Source of the DNA: Pedobacter westerhofensis
GTDB taxonomy: Bacteria > Bacteroidota > Bacteroidia > Sphingobacteriales > Sphingobacteriaceae
Assembly: GCF_900182595.1 (NCBI RefSeq)
Contig: NZ_FXTN01000015.1
Coordinates: 62,001-126,000, forward strand
Reading direction: 5' to 3'
DNA: 64,000 bases
Shown: positions 44,300 to 53,409 of the stretch, one piece after another
How the letters are laid out: each line of letters opens with the position of its first letter
Numbering within the stretch: the first letter of the stretch is position 1
Translations under genes and position numbers: made by a program
The notes under the pieces: generated by a model
What the model saw: the letters and a program-made list of their open reading frames with translations, nothing else
Told to the model about the DNA's origin: nothing
Database searches by the model: none

Positions 44300-45343
44300 T
44301 TATTTTATCGATTTTAAAGCATTTAACAGGATTTCGTTTTCTTTTGGTGTACCCACAGTAATTCTCAGGCATCCGTCGCACAGCACCACTTTTGAGCGGT
44401 CGCGAATGATAATCCCCTGCTCTACCAGCGTGTGGTATGTCCCGGCGGCATCCTCTACTTCTGCAAGTACAAAGTTAGCATCTGAGGGGTAAACTTTTCT
44501 GACCATTGCAAGATCAGCGAGGTTTTTGCTCAGTGTGTCTCTTTCTGCTACGGTTACTTTGATCCAGTCGTTTACCTGTGCTACATTTTGCAGGGCAGCT
44601 AATGCAAGGTCCTGTGTAGACTGGCTGATGTTGTATGGCGCTTTCACCTTATTCATGATATCGATCACGATACTGGATGCAAAAGCCATTCCGAGGCGCA
44701 GGCCGGCAAGTCCCCATGCTTTGGAGAACGTTTGCAGGATCACCAGGTGCGGATATTCTGTCAGTTCCTGGATGAACGTGCGCTGTTTGGCAAAGTTGAT
44801 ATAAGCCTCATCGATCACTACGAGCCCTTTGAAATTGGCCAGTATGGTTTCGATATCGGTACGGATGATTGAATTTCCGGTGGGGTTGTTCGGAGAGCAG
44901 ATAAAGATCAGTTTCGTGTTTTCATCGATAGCTTCGGCGATACCTTCCAGGTCCAGCTGAAAGTTGGGCAGCAGGTTCACCCTGCGGATCTCCACGTCAT
45001 TGATGTTTGCCGATACCTCGTACATGCCGTAGGTAGGCGGCAGGATAATCACATTGTCTTTTCCGGGGTTACAGAAACATCTGTAAAGCAAATCTATTGC
45101 TTCATCGCTGCCATTGCCCAAAAAAGTATTTTCTATGGGTACTCCCTTTATTTTGCTGATCGCATCCTTTACGTCCAGCTGGAGCGGATCAGGGTAGCGG
45201 TTAAAGTTTTCCGGCAGGGGAGAGCCGAAGCTGTTTTCGTTGGCATCTAAAAAAACGCTCGCCTGACCTTTGTATTCGTCTCTGGCCGTTGAGTAGGGTT
45301 TTAGGTTTTTTATATTTTCGCGTTGTAAGTTCTTAACATCCAT
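44300..45343 (-). CDS. hisC: histidinol-phosphate aminotransferase
   Basis: PLP-dependent enzyme of 347 residues converting imidazole acetol phosphate to histidinol phosphate. PLP lysine in QTFSKAWGLAGLRLG (about residue 208), SPNNPTGN motif, and the closing RITVGTPKEN. Two bases after hisD. Confidence 0.96.
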   Translation of the reverse strand: MDVKNLQRENIKNLKPYSTARDEYKGQASVFLDANENSFGSPLPENFNRYPDPLQLDVKDAISKIKGVPIENTFLGNGSDEAIDLLYRCFCNPGKDNVIILPPTYGMYEVSANINDVEIRRVNLLPNFQLDLEGIAEAIDENTKLIFICSPNNPTGNSIIRTDIETILANFKGLVVIDEAYINFAKQRTFIQELTEYPHLVILQTFSKAWGLAGLRLGMAFASSIVIDIMNKVKAPYNISQSTQDLALAALQNVAQVNDWIKVTVAERDTLSKNLADLAMVRKVYPSDANFVLAEVEDAAGTYHTLVEQGIIIRDRSKVVLCDGCLRITVGTPKENEILLNALKSIK

Positions 45344-45345
45344 CT

Positions 45346-46629
45346 CTATGAATTTAAACGAATAGTGATTGCATTTTTGTGTGCCTCCAGCCCTTCGGCT
45401 GCAGCCAATATTTCTACAGTAGGGCCGATGTTGGTTAAACCTTCGGGACTGATGTGCTGAAAAGTGATCTTTTTGATAAATGAATCGATAGAAACACCAG
45501 AATAAGCTTTTGCAAATCCGCTGGTAGGCAGGGTGTGGTTGGTTCCTGAAGCATAATCCCCGGCACTTTCAGGTGTCAGGTTTCCGAGGAAGACCGAACC
45601 GGCATTGATGATCATCGGAATTAGTTCCTGAAAAGAATCAGTAGCGAGGATCAAATGTTCCGGAGCATAGGTATTGCTGAAATCCATAGCCTGTGCAGTG
45701 TTTTCCACGAGCAGGGCATAAGAATTTGCGATGGCCTGTGCTGCAATAGCTTCACGCGGGAGTGCCTTTAGCTGAAGCTGCACCTGTTCAATCGTATCTT
45801 TTATGATCTGTGAAGAGGTAGAAACGAGGATCGCCTGGCTATCCGCACCGTGTTCTGCCTGTGCAAGCAGGTCTGAGGTCACGAAAGCCGGATTGGCAGT
45901 TTCATCAGCAAATACCAGCACTTCTGAAGGACCGGCCGGCATATCTATCGCTGTCATGCCCGAGGCCACCAGCTGTTTGGCCTGTGTTACATAACGGTTT
46001 CCGGGGCCAAAGATTTTGTACACTTTTGGCACGCTTTCCGTTCCGAAAGCCATTGCTGCAACTGCCTGTGCACCGCCAACCATGTAAATTCTCTTTATCC
46101 CCAGCAACGTGGCGCAATAGGCGAGATAACAGTTTGTTTTGCCGTCCTTTTGCGGAGGTGAACATACCACGATTTCTTTACATCCCGCCAGTACAGCCGG
46201 GATGCCAAGCATCAGAAAAGTACTGGGAAGCACTGCTGTGCCGCCGGGGATATATAAACCTACGCGTTCAATTGCGCGGGCCTCGCGCCAGCAGGAGACT
46301 CCAGGCATCGTTTCTATCGCGGCTTCTTTATATAATTGTGCAGCATGGAATTTTTTGATATTTGCATAGGCGGTTTCAATTGCTTTTTTCGCGTCATCAG
46401 GAATCGTTGCCGCAATGGCGTCGATTTCAGATGCTGAGATATAAAGCTCTTTCAACCCTACCTGATCAAAATCCTGTGCGTAGCTGAAGAGCGCTTTGTC
46501 GCCTTCTTCTTTTACACGCGAAATGATACTTTTCACCCTGTCTGCGATGGTTTCATCATCAGACAATTGTCTTAAACAGAGATCTTCAATATTCTGTTCT
46601 GACAAATCAGTATAACTGTAGACTTTCAT
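45346..46629 (-). CDS. hisD: histidinol dehydrogenase
   Basis: Two-step NAD-dependent oxidation of histidinol to histidine. The 427 residues include YIPGGTAVLPSTFLM, the zinc-ligand region QAEHGADSQA, and the catalytic ASGTNHTLPTSG near the C terminus. It is separated from hisG by 55 bases. Confidence 0.96.
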   Translation of the reverse strand: MKVYSYTDLSEQNIEDLCLRQLSDDETIADRVKSIISRVKEEGDKALFSYAQDFDQVGLKELYISASEIDAIAATIPDDAKKAIETAYANIKKFHAAQLYKEAAIETMPGVSCWREARAIERVGLYIPGGTAVLPSTFLMLGIPAVLAGCKEIVVCSPPQKDGKTNCYLAYCATLLGIKRIYMVGGAQAVAAMAFGTESVPKVYKIFGPGNRYVTQAKQLVASGMTAIDMPAGPSEVLVFADETANPAFVTSDLLAQAEHGADSQAILVSTSSQIIKDTIEQVQLQLKALPREAIAAQAIANSYALLVENTAQAMDFSNTYAPEHLILATDSFQELIPMIINAGSVFLGNLTPESAGDYASGTNHTLPTSGFAKAYSGVSIDSFIKKITFQHISPEGLTNIGPTVEILAAAEGLEAHKNAITIRLNS

Positions 46630-46684
46630 GTTTTATGAATTTTTGTTAGTCTATAACTAACGAATGAACCTGCTGTTTATTCAG

Positions 46685-47536
46685 TTATGCGATGATCTTT
46701 TCGATTGGCATCACTACAATTCCTTCTGCACCGGCAGCTTTAAGGCTGTTGATCTTTTCCCAGAAGTCCTGTTCTGCAATTACCGAGTGGACAGCAACCC
46801 AATCCGGTTCGAACAAAGGAACGATGGTAGGGCTTTTTACACCAGGCAACAGGCTTACTACTTTGTCCAGGTTAGACTTGGCCACGTTGAGCACCACATA
46901 CTTTGTTTCTTTTGCGCGCAGTACAGAGCGGATCCTTTGCAACAGTTCGATCACATCTTCATTGAGTTCGATGCCTTTGTTCCCGATCAGGACAGCTTCA
47001 GATTTCATTACTTCGGCAAAGGGTTTTAGTCCGTTGCTTTTCAGTGTTCCTCCGGTAGAAACGATATCACAGATGGCGTCGCTTAAACCTAAGCCCGGGC
47101 CAATTTCCACAGATCCTGAAATGGTACGCACAACTGCATTTACGTTATTGTCCTGCAGGTATTTTTCGAGGATAACGGGGTAAGAAGTGGCGATGGCTTT
47201 GCCTTCAAGTCCGCTGATATCAGTGATTTCGCTGTCGTTGGGAATAGCGATTTTGAGTGTGCATTTTCCAAAACCAAGTTTCTGAAGGTATTCTACATCA
47301 GCATTTACTTCAGTGATCACATTCTCGCCAACGATACCCAGATCGGCGATGCCGTCCTGAACGTATTCAGGAATATCATCATCTCTGAGGAAAAGAATTT
47401 CCAGCGGGAAGTTTGTAACAGTTGATATGAGTGAACTTTTGTAGTTTTCGAAAGATAAACCACAATTTTTAAGGATTTCTACAGATTTTTCGTTTAGTCT
47501 ACCAGATTTCTGGATAGCAATTTTTAGTGTTTTCAA
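46685..47536 (-). CDS. hisG: ATP phosphoribosyltransferase, long form
   Basis: First and committed step of histidine synthesis. The 283 residues are of the long HisG type, with a C-terminal regulatory domain (ending GAEGIVVMPIEKIIA) that allows feedback inhibition by histidine, so no hisZ is needed. The start is a TTG giving the standard opening of KTLKIAIQKSGRL; the frame is open 15 codons further to another TTG at 47581. No good Shine-Dalgarno is present for either. The leader peptide ORF and promoter lie upstream at 47608-47740. It is the first gene of the operon hisGDCBHAF(IE). Confidence 0.93.
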   Translation of the reverse strand: MKTLKIAIQKSGRLNEKSVEILKNCGLSFENYKSSLISTVTNFPLEILFLRDDDIPEYVQDGIADLGIVGENVITEVNADVEYLQKLGFGKCTLKIAIPNDSEITDISGLEGKAIATSYPVILEKYLQDNNVNAVVRTISGSVEIGPGLGLSDAICDIVSTGGTLKSNGLKPFAEVMKSEAVLIGNKGIELNEDVIELLQRIRSVLRAKETKYVVLNVAKSNLDKVVSLLPGVKSPTIVPLFEPDWVAVHSVIAEQDFWEKINSLKAAGAEGIVVMPIEKIIA

Positions 47537-47607
47537 TTGATTGAAATTATTGAATGGAACATGAAAATAATTCGGAAACAAGTTTTGAAGTACAAAACAT
47601 TACATAT

Positions 47608-47664
47608 CTATCGCCATAACTGGCGATGGTGCAAATGTAAGTGATGATTCAAATGTTTGTTCAT
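47608..47664 (-). CDS. histidine-rich leader peptide of the his operon
   Basis: An 18-codon ORF on the his-operon strand reads MNKHLNHHLHLHHRQLWR, then TAG. Six of 18 codons are histidine, with His-His pairs at positions 7-8 and 12-13. It starts about 40 bases after the predicted transcription start. A GGGA about ten bases before its ATG could serve as a ribosome-binding site. The end of the frame overlaps a 7-bp hairpin (47610-47627). Position, orientation, length and codon bias are those of an amino-acid operon leader. Translation has not been shown. Confidence 0.85.
   Translation of the reverse strand: MNKHLNHHLHLHHRQLWR
47610..47627 (-). promoter_or_regulatory. hairpin at the end of the his leader ORF
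   Basis: ATCGCCA and TGGCGAT pair exactly around TAAC (plus-strand reading). It covers the last codons of the leader peptide, starting within the last histidine codon. A ribosome stalled at the histidine codons would mask its 5' arm, making it a likely sensor element. A weaker 6-bp stem (GTTTTG/CAAAAC on the minus strand, about 47583-47599) follows before hisG. Confidence 0.6.
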
Positions 47665-47710
47665 AATTTTTTTGTCCCTATTCAATTTGCGGCTGCACAC
47701 TGAGGTGTTG

Positions 47711-47740
47711 CAAATATATAGATAGAATTGAGAAATCAAA
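47711..47740 (-). promoter_or_regulatory. his operon promoter
   Basis: On the minus strand TTTG (47740-47737) is followed after 18 bases by TATATTTG (47718-47711), an excellent match to the Bacteroidota promoter consensus. Transcription is predicted to start near 47704, giving a leader of about 170 bases that contains the histidine-rich ORF. Confidence 0.75.
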
Positions 47741-47817
47741 AAATAAATGGCATTTTATTTGATCAGGGTGCAGAGATCGCATAGTATAAAAATGCCGGTC
47801 AGCTAAAAAAACACGTT

Positions 47818-49395
47818 TTGAAAAAAGTACTTTATCTGTTATTAACCTTCTCTGTCTTACTGTCTGCCTGTAACTGGTTCAAAACCACTCCTGAAGTTGG
47901 GCTGGTATTGTCCAAACATTTTAATGATAAGCTGTACAAGGATTTTGACACAGCAGCATATAATGTCGTATTTAACCGCCATTTTGACTCCCTGAAATCT
48001 ACGCTCAGCAACCCAAAAGTGATTGGTAGTTATTATTCCGCCCAGGAACACAGGACTGATCTGGTTACCCGTTTCTTTACCAACGGGGAATTGGATACCC
48101 TAAAAAATTATATATCGGCGAGTACCTCACATGGCTTTAATCCGGAAATATTCAGGTATACAGCGCTGAATGCGCTCTTGTCAAAGTTGTCGGCACATCA
48201 GTTTAAATCTATCGCCGACGTCTATCCTGTGATAGCGGACCTTGAATTAACTGCTGCTGCTTCCCTTTTAAAATACGATACTTTTATCGGTTATGGCAGT
48301 ATCATACCCCGGAAAGTACTCAACAGATATTATGTGAGCACCATCAGGCCGGACAGTGCCAGTATGTTAAAAGTATTGGAGAGTAAAAGCCTTGCGCAAT
48401 TACTACGCTCCATACAGCCTGCAGGCGAAGATTATCTGAGCCTTGAGCGTGAACTGGCAAACCTGAAAAAAAGCCCTTCGGTAAATGCCGCAGCCATCAA
48501 AGCTATCGAGGTTAATATGGAAAGGCTACGCTGGAAAATTGCGGGGATCGGGGACGAGTATGTAGAGGTAAATATCCCGGATTTTTCGCTGACCTGGTTT
48601 AGCCATCAGGATACGGTTACACACATGAAGGTTTGCGTTGGGGGAAGGCGTGAAAAGGATTATGAAGAAAAGATGAAGGTGTTCCTGAAAACGCATTCAC
48701 TGGATGATAAACCAAAAAACCACCAGACTCCGATCCTGCTGAGCAAGTTCAATTCTATCCAGGTAAATCCGGTATGGAATATCCCTGTGAGCATTGCGCA
48801 AAGCGAGATCTATTACCAGGCGATGCGTGATCCCTATTATTTATCAAATAATAATATGAGGGTGTATTACAAAGGCCAGCTGATTGCAGACCCGGATACG
48901 ATCCAGTGGAGAAAATATCCGCGGGAACATTTGCCTTTCCAGTTTAAACAAGGTTCTGGTGAGGGCAATGCGCTGGGCAAATTTAAATTTATATTTGATA
49001 ACGGATCGAGTATTTACCTGCATGATACCAATAATAAATCAGCTTTTATGCAATCGAACCGTGCCATCAGCCATGGCTGTGTACGGGTAGAACGGCCGCT
49101 TGAATTTGCAGAGAAACTGGTTGACAATAAATACCAGTATGATCAGTTGAGGATGGAAGTAAACCTGCCGCCGATAGATACCACGAAGATGGCAATCTAT
49201 CAAAAGAGGCTGGCAAAAAAGGCGGATACAGTAAATGTTTACCAGGTTAAACCCAAATGGTTTGGAACTAAAAAGAATGTAGCTGTATTTATCAATTATA
49301 AAACTGCCTGGGCAGAAAACGGCAGGATAGAATTCCGTAACGATATCTATGATCTGGATGATGCAATTTATACCGCGATGAAAAAATTCAGATAA
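47818..49395 (+). CDS. L,D-transpeptidase lipoprotein
   Basis: Peptidoglycan cross-linking enzyme of the YkuD type, 525 residues, beginning at a TTG. A lipoprotein signal (VLLSACNW, cysteine about residue 18) precedes an N-terminal scaffold domain (about 40-240), then the YkuD domain (about 275-450) with the catalytic SHGCVRVERP motif (cysteine about residue 421) and upstream histidine-containing segment. A C-terminal extension follows. It transcribes divergently from the his operon. Confidence 0.9.
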   Translation: MKKVLYLLLTFSVLLSACNWFKTTPEVGLVLSKHFNDKLYKDFDTAAYNVVFNRHFDSLKSTLSNPKVIGSYYSAQEHRTDLVTRFFTNGELDTLKNYISASTSHGFNPEIFRYTALNALLSKLSAHQFKSIADVYPVIADLELTAAASLLKYDTFIGYGSIIPRKVLNRYYVSTIRPDSASMLKVLESKSLAQLLRSIQPAGEDYLSLERELANLKKSPSVNAAAIKAIEVNMERLRWKIAGIGDEYVEVNIPDFSLTWFSHQDTVTHMKVCVGGRREKDYEEKMKVFLKTHSLDDKPKNHQTPILLSKFNSIQVNPVWNIPVSIAQSEIYYQAMRDPYYLSNNNMRVYYKGQLIADPDTIQWRKYPREHLPFQFKQGSGEGNALGKFKFIFDNGSSIYLHDTNNKSAFMQSNRAISHGCVRVERPLEFAEKLVDNKYQYDQLRMEVNLPPIDTTKMAIYQKRLAKKADTVNVYQVKPKWFGTKKNVAVFINYKTAWAENGRIEFRNDIYDLDDAIYTAMKKFR

Positions 49396-49401
49396 AATTT
49401 C

Positions 49402-49409
49402 TAACTTTG
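49402..49409 (+). promoter_or_regulatory. candidate -7 element at the BatA-domain gene
   Basis: TAACTTTG ends seven bases before the ATG, so transcription would begin at or next to the start codon, as for ccmB. No clear -33 box is seen. Confidence 0.4.
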
Positions 49410-49416
49410 GTTTTTA

Positions 49417-51447
49417 ATGAATTTCCTATACCCAGGTTTTCTTTTTTTTCTGCTGGCGGTAGTCATTCCTATCCTTATTCATTTATTCAATTTCAGAAAA
49501 TTCAGGAAAGTATATTTTAGCAATGTACAGTTTTTAAAGGCTGCACAGGAACAAAATTCATCCCGGGAAGAACTCAAAAACCTGCTCATCCTGTTATGCC
49601 GCATACTGGCCATCGTGTTTGTTGTACTGGCTTTTGCCCGTCCATATATCTCTGAGGGCGGCGCGGGATACGATCCGGCCAGGGGCAACCTTGTTCACAT
49701 CTATATTGATAATTCTTACAGTATGGCTGCGGTAAATAAAGATGGCAGCCTGCTCGACGAAGCCAGGCGCAGGGCGAAAGAAATTGCGCGGCAATATTCT
49801 CCCAATGACCGTTTTCAGCTGATTACAAATGACTTTGAAGGCAGGCACCAGCGTTTGGTCAGCTACGAAGAACTGCTGAACCTGTTGGACGAGATCAAAA
49901 TTTCAGCCGCACATCGCAGTTTACAACAGGTGATCAACCGTCAGAACAGCACAGATGCCGGCAAGAGAAACCGGTTTAACTATATCATATCCGATTTTCA
50001 GCGTGGATTCGTGGGGTCAAAAGCAATAAATTCCGACCGCGAAAGCCATCTTTCACTGGTAAGGCTCCAGGCCAATACACAACCCAACGTTGGGGCAGAC
50101 AGTATCTGGTCGCTGTCACCTGCGCACAAACCCGGGGAACAGGAGAAGTTTGTAGTGAAGCTGCACAACTATTCTGCTGAGTCCAGTACCGCTATTCCTG
50201 TTAAACTAATGATCAATAACCAGCAGAAGGTTTTGGCAAGGCTCAGTATCCCTGCGGGCAAATCCCTGACCGATACAATTAGTTTTAGCGGCCTATCTGC
50301 AGGCTGGCAAAAAGGGGTGCTGAGCATCAAGGATTTTCCACTCACTTTTGATGACGAACTAAAGTTTACATTTAAAGTGAACAGCGGAATTAATATTTTA
50401 CATATTAGCGGTGATCCGTCTGAACGGCATATTACATCACTTTTTTCCGGCGACAGCTATTTCAGGCTAAGCACAATGCCCGAATCCAATGTGGTTTACA
50501 GTGCTTTCTCAGGTTATCAGCTCATCATATTATCCGGATTGAAAAGCCCGTCCAGCGGACTGGCGCTGCAGCTGAAAGGCTTTATCCAAAACGGTGGCAC
50601 GGTAGTGATCTTTCCAGACCTGGATGCTAAAACGACAGAATTTTCATCCTTCCTGCAGGGAGTATCGCTTCCTCCGGTGCTTTCTATGAGCAAAGACACT
50701 GTCAGTGTTACTGCGCTGGATCTCAAAAGCAATATCTTTAATGATGTATTTGAGGAAGTACCTGCAAAGCTGGATTTACCTAAAGTATACCGCCATCTGC
50801 TGTATCAGAGAAACACGCGCAGCAACCGCAGGGATATCATGAAACTGCCCGGAGATCAATCGTTTTTTAGTCGTTACGGGCTGGGTGCCGGCCAGGTTTA
50901 TCTCTCCGCCAGCTCATTAACAGCGGATGACAGCAACCTGCCTCAGCACCCTGTGTTCGTACCTTTGCTTTATAAAATCGCCTTTACCAGTATGCAGGAG
51001 CAGCCGCTGTATTATACGATAGGCAAAGATAATCTGCTCAGCAGCCAGCAACTTACCCTAAACCCTAACCAGTCGCTGCGGCTGAGGTCTGGCAGGGAAG
51101 AAGTGATTCCTGAGGTTAGGCAAAGCCCGGGGAAAACGCTGCTGTACATTGCCGACCAGATCAGGGCTGCCGGTTTTTATAAACTGATGAAAACAGATTC
51201 GCTGCTCAGCATTTATGCCTTTAATGAGAGCCGTGCAGAATCAGACATGCATTTTACCGGTGATAAGGCACTTGCACAGCTTTTTGGAACAAAGAACTTA
51301 ACTATTGCGGGTGCGGGGAGCAGTTTATCTCCCGCGGCGCAGGAAAATAACCACACGGAATTATGGAAACTTTGTCTAGTTTTGTGTGCCGTTTTTTTAG
51401 CTGCCGAAGCCCTATTGATCAGATTTTTTAACAAGAAAACTATATAA
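49417..51447 (+). CDS. BatA-domain membrane protein with von Willebrand-like domain
   Basis: A 676-residue envelope protein. N-terminal BatA domain with two helices (about 5-22 and 57-75, ILIHLFNFRKFRKVYFSNVQFLKAA between them), a von Willebrand A-like region beginning HIYIDNSYSMA (a DxSxS metal-site motif at about residues 106-110), a long beta-rich part, and a final membrane helix (about 652-669). Related Bacteroidota proteins form Bat/aerotolerance complexes, but the role is not established. It ends three bases before the dihydroorotase-like gene. Confidence 0.8.
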   Translation: MNFLYPGFLFFLLAVVIPILIHLFNFRKFRKVYFSNVQFLKAAQEQNSSREELKNLLILLCRILAIVFVVLAFARPYISEGGAGYDPARGNLVHIYIDNSYSMAAVNKDGSLLDEARRRAKEIARQYSPNDRFQLITNDFEGRHQRLVSYEELLNLLDEIKISAAHRSLQQVINRQNSTDAGKRNRFNYIISDFQRGFVGSKAINSDRESHLSLVRLQANTQPNVGADSIWSLSPAHKPGEQEKFVVKLHNYSAESSTAIPVKLMINNQQKVLARLSIPAGKSLTDTISFSGLSAGWQKGVLSIKDFPLTFDDELKFTFKVNSGINILHISGDPSERHITSLFSGDSYFRLSTMPESNVVYSAFSGYQLIILSGLKSPSSGLALQLKGFIQNGGTVVIFPDLDAKTTEFSSFLQGVSLPPVLSMSKDTVSVTALDLKSNIFNDVFEEVPAKLDLPKVYRHLLYQRNTRSNRRDIMKLPGDQSFFSRYGLGAGQVYLSASSLTADDSNLPQHPVFVPLLYKIAFTSMQEQPLYYTIGKDNLLSSQQLTLNPNQSLRLRSGREEVIPEVRQSPGKTLLYIADQIRAAGFYKLMKTDSLLSIYAFNESRAESDMHFTGDKALAQLFGTKNLTIAGAGSSLSPAAQENNHTELWKLCLVLCAVFLAAEALLIRFFNKKTI

Positions 51448-51450
51448 AAC

Positions 51451-52731
51451 ATGAACCTTCTCCTCACTGGCGTGACCATCGCCGATCCGAATAGCGAGTT
51501 TAATCATCAAGTATGTGATGTTCGTGTGGTACAGGGAATGATCGTTGAAATTGGCAAGTCGCTGAAACCACAGGCATCTGCAGGGCCCCAGGCAAAAGAA
51601 GAACTGGTAGACGGTAAAGGGGCGTTTCTTGCTCCCGGTTTTTTTGACCTGAACTGTTCTGTAGGGGATCCGGGATTTGAGACAAAAGAAGACATACAAA
51701 CAGCCAGCGCTGCTGCGCAGGCCGGTGGATTCACCGGGCTGGCAGTTCTGCCGCATACCAAACCGGTTGTGCATTCCAAAGCAGAAGTAGAATACATTAT
51801 CAATAAATCAAAAAATAACCTGGTAGATATTTACCCGGTAGGGGCAATCAGCCATGATCTGGAAGGCAAGGAACTGGCTGAGCTGTATGATATGCAGCAG
51901 GCGGGCGCAGTAGCCTTTTCAGACGGTACCAAACCGGTGAGCGACGATGGCTTTATGAGTCGCGCTTTGCAGTACGCCAAAGGCATCAGCGGCCTGCTGA
52001 TCGTTTACCCGGAGAACAAATCCATCGCGGGAAAAACCCAGATCAATGAGAGCAAGACCAGCGTATTGCTGGGCATGAAAGGCATGCCGGCACTGGCAGA
52101 AGAGATGCACATCTCAAGGGATATCTTTCTGGCCACCTACCACCAGTCGCCCGTACACATCAGTAATATCTCTACCGCGGGATCAGTAGCCCTGATCAAA
52201 AAAGCAAAAAAAGACGGCGTACAGATTTCCTGTGATGTGGCAGCACATCATCTGGTGTTTACCGAAGAGCTGCTGAATGATTTCGACAGCAACTATAAAG
52301 TAAAACCGCCCTTGCGCGGCAAAGCCGATATCAAAGCTTTACTGACAGGATTGAAAGAGGGCACGATCGATGCGGTTTCTTCACAGCACCGTCCGCATGA
52401 ACCTGAATTTAAAGATGTAGAATTTGAAATTGCGGCATATGGCATCATCGCCCTGCAAACGGTGCTGCCCTTACTGGTAAAAGCAGGCATGGACGCCGGA
52501 CAGATTGCAGAAAAGTTAGCTGTTAATCCGCGGAAATTGCTTAACTTAAAAGTACCGGTGATTGCAGCAGGAGAGGCTGCAAACTTCACCCTGTTTAGCA
52601 TGACGGAAAAATGGGAGTATACCAGCCTGAACAACTATTCAAAATCCAGGAATACACCTTTATTAAATCAAACCCTGACTGGTAAGGTCAAATTAGTATA
52701 TAACAACAACCAAATTCAAGTATATGGATAG
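51451..52731 (+). CDS. catalytically degenerate dihydroorotase paralogue
   Basis: A 426-residue amidohydrolase fold aligning throughout with dihydroorotase, including HISNIST, the DVAAHHLVF segment and NPRKLLNL. The metal site is lost: the DxHxHxR position reads DLNCSVGDPG (about residues 66-75), the second-shell histidine of HAED is YPEN, and the catalytic TDHAPH is SQHRPH. Such pseudo-dihydroorotases are known as structural partners of aspartate transcarbamoylase in some bacteria. No pyrB is nearby. It overlaps the next gene by eight bases. Confidence 0.85.
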   Translation: MNLLLTGVTIADPNSEFNHQVCDVRVVQGMIVEIGKSLKPQASAGPQAKEELVDGKGAFLAPGFFDLNCSVGDPGFETKEDIQTASAAAQAGGFTGLAVLPHTKPVVHSKAEVEYIINKSKNNLVDIYPVGAISHDLEGKELAELYDMQQAGAVAFSDGTKPVSDDGFMSRALQYAKGISGLLIVYPENKSIAGKTQINESKTSVLLGMKGMPALAEEMHISRDIFLATYHQSPVHISNISTAGSVALIKKAKKDGVQISCDVAAHHLVFTEELLNDFDSNYKVKPPLRGKADIKALLTGLKEGTIDAVSSQHRPHEPEFKDVEFEIAAYGIIALQTVLPLLVKAGMDAGQIAEKLAVNPRKLLNLKVPVIAAGEAANFTLFSMTEKWEYTSLNNYSKSRNTPLLNQTLTGKVKLVYNNNQIQVYG

Positions 52732-53398
52732 TAAAGTACAAAGCGCCCTTGTCGCTTCATTGGATAAATTCGCTGCACTTTCGGGTATCGACTCAGTAAA
52801 ACTGGAACAAGACCTGGTAGATGTGTTCAGCAAAGACCTGGGCTTCCTTGAGAAAGTAGAAGAATTTGACGAGGTGTTTGATGAGCATCCTGCATTTGAG
52901 GAAATGAGAGAAATCTTCTTTGATCTGCTGATGATCAACTTCTTTGCCAGTGATGTTCAGAAACTGGAAGAAGATTACCTGGATTCTGACGAGTGGGCAG
53001 ATATCGAAGAAGACACAATCGACCGCGGAACAGAGCTGCTGAACCTGCTGCTATACATCAACGAATGTCATGATGAGCAGATCAAACCTGAATTGGGCGA
53101 TTTCCTGAGAGAATTCCTGCTGGTAGAAGAGGATGAGTTCCAGGATGAATACCATATCTACGAAGACCTGATCAGCAACCAGCAGCTGGCAGACAGCAGT
53201 ATCGAAGATATCTGCAGCCATAAAGGGATGATTGAACTGGGTGAAGAAATGGAAACACTGTTTGTTCCCTTCATGAGTTTCTTTAATCAGCCAAAGGCGA
53301 ATGCAGAAGCATTTAAAGACCTGGAAGAGTTTAGTACCGACAAGGAATTTGACAGTGCAGTTTATGCTTTAATCGCAGAGTTCAACGTACAGAATTAA
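52724..53398 (+). CDS. acidic conserved hypothetical protein
   Basis: A 224-residue strongly acidic, apparently all-helical soluble protein, not recognised. It has many glutamate and aspartate clusters (for example SKDLGFLEKVEEFDEVFDE and LEEDYLDSDEWADIEEDT) and no signal or membrane segment. It overlaps the degenerate dihydroorotase gene by eight bases, which suggests coupling, and precedes a DUF4199 membrane protein by 11 bases. Function unknown. Confidence 0.65.
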   Translation: MDSKVQSALVASLDKFAALSGIDSVKLEQDLVDVFSKDLGFLEKVEEFDEVFDEHPAFEEMREIFFDLLMINFFASDVQKLEEDYLDSDEWADIEEDTIDRGTELLNLLLYINECHDEQIKPELGDFLREFLLVEEDEFQDEYHIYEDLISNQQLADSSIEDICSHKGMIELGEEMETLFVPFMSFFNQPKANAEAFKDLEEFSTDKEFDSAVYALIAEFNVQN

Positions 53399-53409
53399 GG
53401 ATTAACCAC

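Noticed and set aside
47632..47639. Second his promoter -7 box (minus-strand TACATTTG)
   Set aside because: The match lies inside the leader ORF, arises from its His-Leu codons, and lacks a properly spaced -33 box; the promoter at 47711-47740 is better.
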